Shown here: in pieces, positions 7,448 through 15,946 of the stretch
Layout of the letters: each line of letters opens with the position of its first letter
Numbering within the stretch: the stretch's first letter is position 1
Assembly (NCBI GenBank): GCA_934675735.1
Contig: CAKURR010000008.1
Coordinates: 43,922-107,921 of the forward strand
Direction of reading: 5' to 3'
Source of the DNA: an uncultured Clostridia bacterium
GTDB taxonomy: Bacteria > Bacillota > Clostridia > Christensenellales > Aristaeellaceae
DNA: 64,000 nucleotides
The notes under the pieces: model-generated
What the model was told of the DNA's origin: nothing
The model's input: only the letters and a program-made list of their open reading frames with translations
Databases searched by the model: none
Program-made: the position numbers and the translations under genes

Positions 7448-8997
7448 CAGGCGACGCCTCCTTTTTCCTGCGGCTCGCGGAGCTTGGTCATCAGCAAGCC
7501 GACTTCTTCCTTATTGGTTTTGCGTCCTTCGACAATGCCGTTGTTCTTGCCGCCGCAGAGCACGAGCACGCGGTCGCACAGGTCGATGAGAACGTCGAGG
7601 TCCTCGCCGACGTAGATAATCGAAACGCCCTTCTGCTTCTGCTCGTTGAGCAGGTGGTAGATGGTGTAGCTCGTGTTGATATCCAGGCCGCGGACGGCGT
7701 AAGCGGTCATCAGCACGGACGGGCTGGCCGCAATCTCGCGGCCGACGAGCACCTTCTGCACGTTGCCGCCGGAAAGGCGGGAGACGGGGGTGGAGACCGA
7801 CGGCGTGACTACGCCGAGCGATTCCTTGATTTCTTCCGCCAGATGGCGCGGCGCGCGGCGGTCGGCGATGGGCGAGTGCCCCTGGCCGTAGCTCTTGAGC
7901 ATCATGTTATCAATCATGCCCATCGAGCCGACGAGGCCCATGCCCAGTCGGTCTTCCGGCACGAAGGAGAGGTGAACGCCCATGTCGCGGATGTCCTTGG
8001 GGGATTTGCCGATAAGCTGCTCGGCGGTGGAGTCGCGGTCGTCGTCGGGATAATAGACGATGCTCGAACCTGCGTCGGTCGGCTGCAAACCGGCGATGGC
8101 CTCCAGCAATTCCTTCTGGCCGTTGCCGGAAATACCCGCAATGCCCAGAATTTCGCCGCTGAACGTCTCGAAGGAGATGTTATCCAGCACGCGCACGCCC
8201 TCTGCGTTGGTCACGCTCAGGTTGTGCACGCTCAGGCGCAGATGCGGGTTGACGGGTTCGGGCCGCTCGATGTTCAGCTCGACCTTTTTGCCGACCATCA
8301 TTTCGGTCAGCGACGCTTCGCTCGCGCCTTCTGTTTCCACCGTGCCGACGTATTCGCCCTTGCGCAGAATCGCCACGCGGTCGGAGATTTCCAGCACTTC
8401 ATGCAGCTTGTGGGTGATGATGATGATGGATTTACCGTCCGCGCGCATGTTGCGCATGACGTGGAACAGCTTTTCCGTTTCCTGCGGCGTGAGCACGGCA
8501 GTCGGTTCATCCAGAATCAGAATCTGCGCGCCGCGATAGAGCATCTTGATGATTTCAAGCGTCTGCTTCTGGCTGACGCTCATCTCATATACCTTCTGAT
8601 CGAGGTCGATGTCGAAGGCATAGCGCTCACAGATGGCACGCGCTTTTTGACGGATGGCCTTGAGATCGTATTTCTCATGCTTGTCCATCACAAGCGCGAT
8701 GTTTTCCACGGCGGTGAACACGTCGATAAGCTTGAAATGCTGGTGAACCATGCCGATGCCCAGCGCATAAGCGTCCTTCGGGCTGCGGATTTCCGCAGGC
8801 TTTTCGTCCACCAGAATTTCGCCGCTGTCGGGGTAATAGATACCGGCAATCATGTTCATCAGCGTGGTTTTGCCGCTTCCGTTTTCACCCAGCAGAGAGA
8901 GAATTTCGCCGCGGCGCACGGTCAAAGACACGTCCTTGTTGGCGACGACGCTGCCGAATGTCTTGGTGATATGGCGCAATTCAATGGCGTTTTGCAT
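7447..8997 (-). CDS. BMP-type nucleoside ABC transporter, double ATPase subunit
   Basis: Energises the nucleoside importer. Two fused nucleotide-binding domains, about 516 residues, like YufO/RnsB. The first has a canonical Walker A (GENGSGKTT), the family block GMVHQHFKLIDVFTAVENI, and Walker B (LILDEPTAVLTP). The second has a degenerate Walker A (GISGNGQKEL, lacking GKT) and a divergent Walker B region (MTAYAVRGLDI) but keeps the LSGGN signature; only one normal ATP site is expected, as in other sugar/nucleoside double ATPases. I chose the ATG at 8997 (MQNAIELRHITK), which matches family starts; a GTG at 9012 sits directly against the ribosome binding site. The last base overlaps permease 1. 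Confidence 0.93.
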   Translation of the reverse strand: MQNAIELRHITKTFGSVVANKDVSLTVRRGEILSLLGENGSGKTTLMNMIAGIYYPDSGEILVDEKPAEIRSPKDAYALGIGMVHQHFKLIDVFTAVENIALVMDKHEKYDLKAIRQKARAICERYAFDIDLDQKVYEMSVSQKQTLEIIKMLYRGAQILILDEPTAVLTPQETEKLFHVMRNMRADGKSIIIITHKLHEVLEISDRVAILRKGEYVGTVETEGASEASLTEMMVGKKVELNIERPEPVNPHLRLSVHNLSVTNAEGVRVLDNISFETFSGEILGIAGISGNGQKELLEAIAGLQPTDAGSSIVYYPDDDRDSTAEQLIGKSPKDIRDMGVHLSFVPEDRLGMGLVGSMGMIDNMMLKSYGQGHSPIADRRAPRHLAEEIKESLGVVTPSVSTPVSRLSGGNVQKVLVGREIAASPSVLMTAYAVRGLDINTSYTIYHLLNEQKQKGVSIIYVGEDLDVLIDLCDRVLVLCGGKNNGIVEGRKTNKEEVGLLMTKLREPQEKGGVA

Positions 8998-9083
8998 AAG
9001 CTTGCCGCTCACTCCTTCAAGTAAATAAACAGCGAAAAGGGAAGCGGATGGCTTCCCTTTTCGTTAAGACCGGAATGGAGGGA

Positions 9084-10319
9084 TTACTGCGCATCCTCCA
9101 CGATGCCGTCGATACGGAGGGTGAAGTACGGGGCGCTGCGGAAGGTGGACTCTTCAAACGCGCCGTCCACAATGCCTTCGTAGGTCTCGCCCTGATAAGC
9201 GACCGTGCCGGTGGCCCAGTCCATGATGGTCATGTCGCAGGGCGCGGAGGTGACGGTCTCGCCGTTGACGGTGAAGGTGGCGGTGTCAAAGACCTTCAGG
9301 CTGCCGTCGCGCAGAGCGGCTTCAACCTCGGCAACCTTCTCGGCGGTGCCGGCAGCGCAGGACGGGCCGAGCGTGGTGATGGCAACCGCGCCGTCGTCAT
9401 AGCCCTTCGCCCAGTCGGAAGCGATTTCTTCGCCGTTCATCGCGGCCTCAAACAGTTCCTTGTAGAACACGGACCAGACGTTGGTCGCGGAGGTCAGCGC
9501 CGCGGTCGGGGCGGTCGGGAGCATGTCGATGTTGTAGCCGATGGAGTAGCAGACCGTGCCCGCATCCTGAAGCTTCTGCACGGCGGCCGGAGCGCCGGTG
9601 GAGTCGGCGTGCTGGCCGATGATGACGCAGCCCTTCGCGACGAGCGCTTCGGCGGCGGCGCCTTCCTTGTCGATATCAAACCAGGAGTTGGTGTACATGA
9701 CTTCCATCGTCACGTTCGGCACGATGGAGCGGATGCCCAGGAAGAAAGCGGTGTAGCCGGAGACGACCTCAGCGTAGTTGTAAGCGCCGACATAGCCGAT
9801 CTTCACATTGCCGTCGGCGTCGAAGGAGTTGGGCTGCTTCTCGGCGGACAGGGTGCCGTCGCCGAGCATCTCGGCCAGCTTCATGCCGGCCACGACGCCG
9901 GACACGTAGCGGGACTGATACACCTTGGTGAACGCGTTCTTGAGGTTGTCAAGGCCGGAAAGCGCGGCGAAGTCGCCGGTCATGGCGACGAAGGTCACGT
10001 CCGGATACTCTTCGGCAGCCAGCGCCATGTAGCTCTGATGGCCGTAGGAGTTGGAGATAATCAGGTTGCAGCCCTGACCCACAAGGTCGAGCGCGCTGTC
10101 GTAGCAGGTCTGATCTTCCGGAACCTTGTACTTCCAAACGATGTTATCGGAAAGGCCGAGTTCGGCAGCGGCCTGCTTGATGCCTTCCATGTGGGCGAGG
10201 GTGTAACCTTCGGTCTCGTCGCCGAGCATTACGGCGCCGATTTTCAGGTCAGCGGCCAGGGCGGCGCAGGCGGCCATGCACAGCATCGCGGCGAGCACCA
10301 GAGCAATCAGCTTCTTCAT
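9084..10319 (-). CDS. BMP family nucleoside-binding lipoprotein
   Basis: Extracellular substrate-binding protein that delivers nucleosides to the ABC importer. 411 residues with a hydrophobic signal peptide (MKKLIALVLAAMLCMAACA); the cysteine in CMAAC is a plausible lipidation site although the -3 residue is methionine, and an ALA-AD site for ordinary cleavage is also present. Family blocks include GYTLAHMEGIKQAA, ISNSYGHQSYM, VAGMKLAEML, and IIGQHADSTGAP. GGAGGAAACACGC precedes the ATG. First gene of the operon, 71 bases before the ATPase stretch. The family also includes the Treponema TmpC/PnrA purine nucleoside receptor, hence the substrate inference. Confidence 0.93.
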   Translation of the reverse strand: MKKLIALVLAAMLCMAACAALAADLKIGAVMLGDETEGYTLAHMEGIKQAAAELGLSDNIVWKYKVPEDQTCYDSALDLVGQGCNLIISNSYGHQSYMALAAEEYPDVTFVAMTGDFAALSGLDNLKNAFTKVYQSRYVSGVVAGMKLAEMLGDGTLSAEKQPNSFDADGNVKIGYVGAYNYAEVVSGYTAFFLGIRSIVPNVTMEVMYTNSWFDIDKEGAAAEALVAKGCVIIGQHADSTGAPAAVQKLQDAGTVCYSIGYNIDMLPTAPTAALTSATNVWSVFYKELFEAAMNGEEIASDWAKGYDDGAVAITTLGPSCAAGTAEKVAEVEAALRDGSLKVFDTATFTVNGETVTSAPCDMTIMDWATGTVAYQGETYEGIVDGAFEESTFRSAPYFTLRIDGIVEDAQ

Positions 10320-10371
10320 GCGTGTTTCCTCCTTGAATTGAACCCATAGGCGTAAAATTGATGACGCAGAC

Positions 10372-10400
10372 ATGATAACGCTTTTTGAGCCGGTTGTAAA
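10372..10400 (-). promoter_or_regulatory. Promoter of the nucleoside importer operon
   Basis: TTTACA (10400-10395) and TATCAT (10377-10372), 17-bp spacer, minus strand, about 55 bases before the lipoprotein start. Confidence 0.65.
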
Positions 10401-10458
10401 GAGAAAAATGAAAAATAACGATAAAAATATCGAATAAAAGGATATACACAACATTGAA

Positions 10459-10478
10459 TGTTCGCAATATAACGAACA
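10459..10478. promoter_or_regulatory. Inverted repeat upstream of the nucleoside importer
   Basis: TGTTCG and CGAACA arms separated by 8 bases, in an AT-rich stretch about 60 bp upstream of the -35 box of the importer operon. It could be an operator; the arm CGAACA resembles half of a Bacillus PurR box, but arm orientation and spacing do not match that operator. Confidence 0.35.
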
Positions 10479-10486
10479 ATGATAAT

Positions 10487-10510
10487 CAAAAAGCCGCACG
10501 AAGGCGGCTT
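10487..10510 (-). terminator. Terminator of the VOC-family gene
   Basis: On the minus strand AAGCCGCC-TTCG-TGCGGCTT followed by TTT, 6 bases after the stop codon; stable UUCG tetraloop. Confidence 0.85.
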
Positions 10511-10516
10511 AAAGGG

Positions 10517-10885
10517 TTATCGCGTCGGCACAATTTCCAGCCAGTATCCGTCGGGGTCCTCGATGAAGTAAATGCCCATCGCCTTGTTTTCAAAGCAGAT
10601 GCAGCCCATTTTGCCGTGCTTTTCGTGCGCGGCTTCAAAGTCATCCGTGCGGAAAGCCAGATGGAACTCGCATTCGCCGAGGTCGTATTTCTGCGGATGG
10701 TCGCGCAGCCACGTCAGCTCCAGCTCAAAGGTCTCGGTGTCATCCGCCATATAGACGATGACAAACGAGTCGTCCGCCGCGTTTTTGCGGCGCACTTCGT
10801 GCAGCCCAAGGGCCTCGCGGTAAAAGGCAATGGAAGCATCCAGATTGCTGACGTTGTAGTTTTCGTGAATCATGGTAAAGGACAT
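10517..10885 (-). CDS. Glyoxalase I / VOC superfamily protein
   Basis: A 122-residue vicinal-oxygen-chelate protein resembling lactoylglutathione lyase. Two beta-alpha-beta-beta-beta modules: residues 1-60 (YNVSNLDASIAFYREALG, then FELELTW) and 65-122 (CEFHLAFRTDDFEAAHEKH, then FIEDPDGYWLEIVPTR). The pattern of H5-type, E and terminal E metal ligands fits glyoxalase I, which detoxifies methylglyoxal, but other VOC enzymes share it, so the substrate is not certain. The ATG at 10885 has GGGAGGAA. An extended -10 element (TGGTATAAT) lies at 10919-10914. Monocistronic with its own terminator. Confidence 0.85.
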   Translation of the reverse strand: MSFTMIHENYNVSNLDASIAFYREALGLHEVRRKNAADDSFVIVYMADDTETFELELTWLRDHPQKYDLGECEFHLAFRTDDFEAAHEKHGKMGCICFENKAMGIYFIEDPDGYWLEIVPTR

Positions 10886-10966
10886 GGCGATTCCTCCCGT
10901 GTTGTTTTGATTCATTATACCATATCGGGCGGGCAAAAGAAAAGCGGCAAATGCGCATCGGATTCA

Positions 10967-10995
10967 TTTACAAAAACGAAACAATATGGTATAGT
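10967..10995 (+). promoter_or_regulatory. Promoter of the MATE gene
   Basis: TTTACA (10967-10972), 17-bp spacer, TATAGT (10990-10995) with an extended TG before the -10. Confidence 0.8.
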
Positions 10996-11032
10996 GACTG
11001 TATTGCGATTTTTCGCGTGCGGAGGAGAAGAA

Positions 11033-12472
11033 ATGGCTGCAAAAGGATTAAGCCGCGCCAAATTGAAGGAGCGGCTGTTTGGCAATCGAGCGTTTTACGC
11101 GCAGGTCGTGGCCGTCGTCGTGCCGATTATCATTCAAAATACGGTGTCAAACGTCGTCAACCTGTTGGATAACGTGATGGTCGGACGCGTCGGTACGCTG
11201 CAAATGTCGGCCGTCGCCATCGTCAACCAGCTGCTCTTCGTGTTCAATCTGTGCATTTTCGGCGGTCTGGCGGGCGCGGGCATCTTTGCGACGCAGTATG
11301 CGGGCGCGCACGACGATAAGGGCGTGCGCGACTGTTTCCGCGTGAAGTGGATGATTGCGCTGTCGATGCTGGCGTGTGCGCTGGCCGTGCTGATTGCGTT
11401 CCCCGAGCGGCTGATCGGCATGTATCTGGCGCAGGAGACGGCGCAGGCCGATGCGGCGGCGACGCTCGGTTTCGGCATGGATTATCTGAAGATCATGCGC
11501 TGGGGCCTGCTGCCCTTCGGCGTATCTCAGGTGTACGCCAGCACGCTGCGCGAGGTGGGCGAAACGCGGCTGCCGATGCTGGCCAGCGTCGCGGCGATTC
11601 TGGTCAACCTGGTGTTCAACTATTTCCTGATTTTCGGCAAATGCGGTTTCCCGCAGATGGGTGTGACGGGCGCGGCGATTGCGACCGTGCTTTCGCGCTA
11701 TGTGGAAACGGCGATTATCATGGCCTATACGCATGCGAAATCCCATCAATTCGGTTTTATCCGCGGCGCATACCGCAGTCTGCGCGTGCCGCGGCCGCTG
11801 ATGCGGAGCATTCTGCGCAGAGGCTCGCCGCTGCTGATTAACGAGTTCTTGTGGTCGTCCGGCATTGCGGTGTTGCTGCAATGCTATTCCGTGCGCGGGC
11901 TGGACGTGGTGGCCGCCTGCAACATCGCCACGACGGTGAGCAATCTGTTTAAGGTGGTCTTTCTGTCGATGGGCAACGCCGTGGCGATTATGGTCGGGCA
12001 GGCGCTCGGCGCGAACGATATCGAGCGGGCGAAAAACTGCACGTGGCGGCTGATGACGCTGGCTGTCGGCTCTAACCTGATTATGGCCACGCTGCTGATG
12101 TTTTTTGCGCCCGCCATTCCGAATATCTACAATACGGAGCCACATGTGCGGCAAATCGCGACGCGGCTGCTTTACGTCGTTGCGGTGATGATGCCCGCGT
12201 ATTCGTTCTCGCATTGCTGCTATTTCACGCTCCGTTCGGGCGGCAAGACGATTATCACCTTTCTGTTTGACAGCGTGTTTACGTGGTGCGTCAACGTGCC
12301 CGTCGCGTGGCTGCTGGCCTATAAAACGAGCATGGATATCGTGCCGCTGTATTTCTGTGTGCAGGCGATGGAATTGGTCAAGGTTGTGGTCGGCTTTGTG
12401 CTGGTGAAAAAGGGCGTCTGGATTCACAACATCGTTGCGCCCGTGACGGCGGAAGAAAAGGCCGAGCAATAA
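11033..12472 (+). CDS. MATE family multidrug/cation antiporter
   Basis: Membrane exporter of 479 residues with about twelve hydrophobic segments in two homologous halves, the MatE fold (NorM/DinF/MepA group). Motifs such as PIIIQNTVSNVVNLLDNVMVG at the start of helix 1 and GMGNA/GQALGANDIERAK in the second half are typical. MATE pumps use sodium or proton gradients to expel organic cations; the substrate here is unknown. The ATG has GGAGGAG 6 bases upstream; the frame is open upstream, but that part is antisense to the VOC gene and has no initiation signal. The gene stands alone between its promoter and a bidirectional terminator, so no pathway partner is indicated. Confidence 0.93.
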   Translation: MAAKGLSRAKLKERLFGNRAFYAQVVAVVVPIIIQNTVSNVVNLLDNVMVGRVGTLQMSAVAIVNQLLFVFNLCIFGGLAGAGIFATQYAGAHDDKGVRDCFRVKWMIALSMLACALAVLIAFPERLIGMYLAQETAQADAAATLGFGMDYLKIMRWGLLPFGVSQVYASTLREVGETRLPMLASVAAILVNLVFNYFLIFGKCGFPQMGVTGAAIATVLSRYVETAIIMAYTHAKSHQFGFIRGAYRSLRVPRPLMRSILRRGSPLLINEFLWSSGIAVLLQCYSVRGLDVVAACNIATTVSNLFKVVFLSMGNAVAIMVGQALGANDIERAKNCTWRLMTLAVGSNLIMATLLMFFAPAIPNIYNTEPHVRQIATRLLYVVAVMMPAYSFSHCCYFTLRSGGKTIITFLFDSVFTWCVNVPVAWLLAYKTSMDIVPLYFCVQAMELVKVVVGFVLVKKGVWIHNIVAPVTAEEKAEQ

Positions 12473-12475
12473 ATA

Positions 12476-12522
12476 AAAAGAGAAGCAGGAGAGCGGCGAA
12501 AGACCGTTCTTCTGCTTCTTTT
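12476..12522. terminator. Bidirectional terminator between MATE gene and recX
   Basis: AAAAAGAGAAGCAG pairs with CTGCTTCTTTT with an inner CGG/CCG stem; A-run on one side and T-run on the other serve both converging genes. Confidence 0.8.
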
Positions 12523-12525
12523 GGA

Positions 12526-13149
12526 TTATTCCGTTTCTTCTTTCAGCATGTCGAGCGCCTGTTTGGCTTCCGAGTAGCCGTATCCGCGTCTGGCCAGCGC
12601 GGCGAGAATTTTCTGCCTGTCTTTGGGATCGGTGATATCCTTGCCGGATGCGGCCTTCCGCGCCGCTTTGAGCGCGCCGGAGAGCATATCGTCCTCATCG
12701 ATGGCGGTCAGCGCTTCGTCGATGGCTTCGCCGTCCACGCCCTTGCGGCGAAGCTCCATGCGGATGCGGCGCGAGCCCATGCCCTTATTCGTGCGGGAAG
12801 CGGCCCACTGTTCGGCGAAATCCGTATCGTTGATGTACCCGGCTTCGTCCAGCCGCGCCATCACGCGGGCCACGGTGCGCTCTGGATAGGCGTTTTTGCG
12901 CAGCGCGTCGGCGATTTCCTGCTGGGTTCGCGGACGCATGGCCAGCAGCGCGACGGCCTTTTCCATCGCAAACGGATAGGAGCGTTCCGACAGAAACGCG
13001 TCGAATGCGTCTCTGTCAAACGGCGTTCCGCCGCGGTAAGGGCGCTCTTTGAGCATGGCGCGAGGCATGGCGAGCGTTTCGCCGTTTGAAAGCGTCAGTG
13101 TGGCGCGCCCGTGGTCGCGGCGGACGCCGAGCAGTTTGAGACTTTCCAT
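12526..13149 (-). CDS. recX: Regulatory protein RecX
   Basis: 207-residue modulator of RecA filaments made of three-helix repeats. The middle holds the RecX core: TQQEIADALRKNAYPERTVARVMARLDEAGYINDTDFAEQW-like region (residues about 75-116), then GSRRIRMELRRKGVDGEAIDEAL and a C-terminal repeat ending RGYGYSEAKQALD. An N-terminal beta-rich extension (residues 1-60) is typical of Firmicute RecX. The start ATG overlaps the stop of pncB (TGATG), so it is translated with the lgt-pncB operon and not next to recA. No LexA box is seen in front of that operon. Confidence 0.9.
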   Translation of the reverse strand: MESLKLLGVRRDHGRATLTLSNGETLAMPRAMLKERPYRGGTPFDRDAFDAFLSERSYPFAMEKAVALLAMRPRTQQEIADALRKNAYPERTVARVMARLDEAGYINDTDFAEQWAASRTNKGMGSRRIRMELRRKGVDGEAIDEALTAIDEDDMLSGALKAARKAASGKDITDPKDRQKILAALARRGYGYSEAKQALDMLKEETE

Positions 13150-14585
13150 CAGGCTTTGCCGCGGCGTTCCTCGAGCATGCCGCGCTTGAGCTCGTAAAGG
13201 GGTTTGGACAAATCGACCTTGTAGCGGTGCGGACTGTGCAGACGCTTGTATTCATCCCAGAACGTATCCATTTCGTGCTTGGCATAGGCCGAAATTTCGG
13301 CGAGCGTCGGCAGGGTATAGACGAGTTCGCCGTTTTCAAAAATGGGCGAGAGCAGCGGGCGCACTTCGTAATCGCAGAGTGTCATCTTTTTCCACGTGTT
13401 TTCGGGGTCAAAGATTTCCAGCGGTTCGCCGGAGGTGAAATCCTCGCCCTCCAGCGCAATCAGGTCGGCCAGCGCCTTGCCCGAAAGCCTGTCATAGAAG
13501 CGGTAGAGCCGCTTGACGCCCGGGTTGGTGATTTTTGCCGGATTTTCGGAAATCTTGATGCGCGGCTCGAATCTGCCGTTCACTTCTTCGGCGGAGAGTT
13601 TGTAAACGCCGCCCAGCGCGGGGTTATCCATGCTGGTAATCATGCGCGTGCCGACGCCCCAAACGTTGATGGCCGCGCCCTGTGCCTTCAAATCCCAGAT
13701 GACTTCCTCATCCAAATCGCCGGAAGCGAAGATTTTCGCGTTCGGGAAACCGGCCTCGTCGAGCATCTTGCGGGCCTGACGGCTGAGGAAAGCGAGGTCG
13801 CCGCTGTCCAGTCGGATGCCCGTCGGATCGTAGCCCTTGGCGCGAAGTTCATTAAAGACGGTGATGGCGTTGGGCACGCCGCTGGTCAGCGTGTCATAGG
13901 TATCCACGAGCAGCAGACAGTTGTTCGGGAAAACCTCGGCATACGCGCGGAAAGCACTCAGCTCGTCGGGGAAGGACATGACCCAGCTGTGCGCGTGCGT
14001 GCCGCCGACGGGCACGCCGAAGAGCTGGCCGGTGAGCACGTTGCTCGTCGCCTGGCAGCCGCCGATGATCGCCGCGCGCGCGCCGTAAATGCCCGCGTCC
14101 GGCCCCTGGGCGCGGCGAAGGCCGAACTCCAGCACGCTGTCGCCGCGGGCGGCCTGCACGACGCGGGAAGCCTTGGTGGCAATCAGCGTCTGATGGTTGA
14201 TGATGTTGAGCAGCGCGGTTTCCAGCAGCTGCGCTTCCATAATCGGCGCGATGACGCGCACAATCGGCTCGCCGGGGAAGATAATTGTGCCCTCAGGCAC
14301 GGCCAGAATTTCGCCCGTGAAGCGCAGCGTGGAAAGGCGCGCGAGAAACGCTTCGTCAAAGATATTCAGGCTGCGCAGATAGGCGATATCCTCCTGCGAA
14401 AAGTGCAGGTTTTTGACATAATCAACAGCCTGCTCGAGGCCCGCCGCCACGGCGTAGGCGGTCATATCGCCCTGCTTGCGATAGAAGATATCGAAACAGG
14501 CGCGGTTGTTTTCCATGCCGAACCGCAGGTAGCCGTTCATCATCGTCAGCTCGTACAGGTCGGTCATCATCGTTAAATTGCGCAT
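13149..14585 (-). CDS. pncB: Nicotinate phosphoribosyltransferase
   Basis: NAD salvage enzyme that joins nicotinate and PRPP to nicotinate mononucleotide, using ATP. 478 residues, the normal length for the Firmicute type. N terminus LTMMTDLYELTMMNGYL, the core RAQGPDAGIYGARAAIIGG block, GTHAHSWVMSFPDE with the catalytic histidine, and RLDSGDLAFLS and ASGDLDEE for phosphate binding are all present. It starts immediately after the lgt stop codon (TAA then ATG) and overlaps recX, so the three are one operon. The combination of a lipoprotein enzyme, NAD salvage and RecX has no evident functional theme. Confidence 0.96.
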   Translation of the reverse strand: MRNLTMMTDLYELTMMNGYLRFGMENNRACFDIFYRKQGDMTAYAVAAGLEQAVDYVKNLHFSQEDIAYLRSLNIFDEAFLARLSTLRFTGEILAVPEGTIIFPGEPIVRVIAPIMEAQLLETALLNIINHQTLIATKASRVVQAARGDSVLEFGLRRAQGPDAGIYGARAAIIGGCQATSNVLTGQLFGVPVGGTHAHSWVMSFPDELSAFRAYAEVFPNNCLLLVDTYDTLTSGVPNAITVFNELRAKGYDPTGIRLDSGDLAFLSRQARKMLDEAGFPNAKIFASGDLDEEVIWDLKAQGAAINVWGVGTRMITSMDNPALGGVYKLSAEEVNGRFEPRIKISENPAKITNPGVKRLYRFYDRLSGKALADLIALEGEDFTSGEPLEIFDPENTWKKMTLCDYEVRPLLSPIFENGELVYTLPTLAEISAYAKHEMDTFWDEYKRLHSPHRYKVDLSKPLYELKRGMLEERRGKA

Positions 14586-15734
14586 TTAATCAATCTCGCT
14601 TTCTGAAACTTTGGGATAAAGGGGATAACAGAGCAGCCAGCCGCAGAGGATGAGCTGAATCATCGCGGCGCACTGGCGCAGGGTGACATAGTAGGTGTTG
14701 TCCTCATTGGCGCGGCTCAGCCCCGCAATCAGCAGCCCGACCAGAAAAACTCCGTCGGCCAGAAGCGGCGCGGCGACGCGGAAATCAAAGCGCCCGCTGT
14801 CTGCCGTCCACAAAATGATGACAGCGATTTGGGAGACGAGCAGCACGGCGAGGCCGATCTGCGAAAACGTAAACAGGAAACTGTAAGCGCCGCGCTCAAA
14901 TTCGCCCAGAAACGTGACGGCGATGCACAGCACGGCGCTGACCAGCGGTGCAATTGTGACGGCGCTGATGCGGTCGCGGATGCGCAGAAAGAAGTAAATC
15001 ACCACGCCCAGCGCCGCGAGGGCGGACAGAATCTGCGAAATGCGGACAAATTCGCTGATAAATGTCAGGCTGTCGTTGCGAATCCCCTCGATAACCGTTC
15101 GACCGGAGCAATACAGCAGCAGATACCAGCAGAATACGTCGCCCTTGCGGCGGCGGTGTTTGCGGATGACCATCAGCAGGGCAAAGACGAGCATATCCCA
15201 GCAAAATTCGTAGAAGAACGTCGCCATGTGCCAATACCACACGTCGCCGACGGGAATTTCAACGGCGAAGGGGAAGAATTGCAGGCTCTCCTCCGCGATG
15301 CGCAGGCCGTAGGCTTCCATATTGATATAGTTGCCCCAGCGGCCGATGCCCTGGCCGAGCACGAGCGCGGGCGCGACGACGTCCAGCAGCGTCAGCATGG
15401 AAATCTTGTGCTTTTTGCTGACCAGCTTGGCGGCAATCAGCCCGCCGATTACGCCGCCGTAGATGGCCAGCCCGCCTTCGCGGATATTGAAAACAGAAAG
15501 CAGGTCGTCGCTGTAATCGTTGAAGCGGAACGCCACGTAATACAGCCGCGCACAAATGATGCCCAGCGGAATGGCGTAGAGCATGAAATCGATGACGGTA
15601 TCCTGCGGCAGATGCAGGCGGCGCGCCTCGCCCGAAGCGAGAAAATAGCCGATGACCATCGCGCCCACAATCAAAATGGCGTACCAGCTGATGCCCAGAA
15701 AGGCAACGCGGTCCAAAAGGGGTCTGCTGAGCAT
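14586..15734 (-). CDS. lgt: Prolipoprotein diacylglyceryl transferase, C-terminally extended
   Basis: Transfers diacylglycerol from phosphatidylglycerol to the cysteine of prelipoproteins in the membrane. Residues 1-260 hold the family motifs: REGGLAIYGGVIGG, the signature GQGIGRWGNYINMEAYG with the catalytic arginine, TFFYEFCWDML, and IEGIRNDSL. The protein is 382 residues, whereas most Lgt are 260-290; the extra 110 or so residues form about four further hydrophobic segments with no motif that I recognise. GGAGGTTTTTT precedes the ATG. First gene of lgt-pncB-recX with a near-consensus promoter. Confidence 0.93.
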   Translation of the reverse strand: MLSRPLLDRVAFLGISWYAILIVGAMVIGYFLASGEARRLHLPQDTVIDFMLYAIPLGIICARLYYVAFRFNDYSDDLLSVFNIREGGLAIYGGVIGGLIAAKLVSKKHKISMLTLLDVVAPALVLGQGIGRWGNYINMEAYGLRIAEESLQFFPFAVEIPVGDVWYWHMATFFYEFCWDMLVFALLMVIRKHRRRKGDVFCWYLLLYCSGRTVIEGIRNDSLTFISEFVRISQILSALAALGVVIYFFLRIRDRISAVTIAPLVSAVLCIAVTFLGEFERGAYSFLFTFSQIGLAVLLVSQIAVIILWTADSGRFDFRVAAPLLADGVFLVGLLIAGLSRANEDNTYYVTLRQCAAMIQLILCGWLLCYPLYPKVSESEID

Positions 15735-15782
15735 AAAAAACCTCCGGAATCACTGAGAAAGTGCGTTGAGTTTATCTTTGTT

Positions 15783-15811
15783 AGTATAGCGCCGGTCTAT
15801 CCGCCTGTCAA
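15783..15811 (-). promoter_or_regulatory. Promoter of lgt-pncB-recX
   Basis: TTGACA (15811-15806), 17-bp spacer, TATACT (15788-15783) on the minus strand. Confidence 0.85.
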
Positions 15812-15861
15812 GAAATGGATGGATTTCTTCGGCGGCATTTGCGGAAAGTTTCCGTTTTCTC

Positions 15862-15890
15862 TTGCCCGTCGGGCCTCATGATGGTATAAT
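15862..15890 (+). promoter_or_regulatory. upp promoter
   Basis: TTGCCC (15862-15867), 17-bp spacer, TATAAT (15885-15890) with extended TG. Confidence 0.8.
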
Positions 15891-15946
15891 GGGGAAAACG
15901 CAGGCGAAAGGCATTCTTTCAGCGTGCCTGCCAAGGAGGAAAAAAC

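Noticed and set aside
10459..10478. The TGTTCG/CGAACA dyad as a LexA box
   Set aside because: The arms are in the opposite orientation and too far apart for CGAAC-N4-GTTYG.
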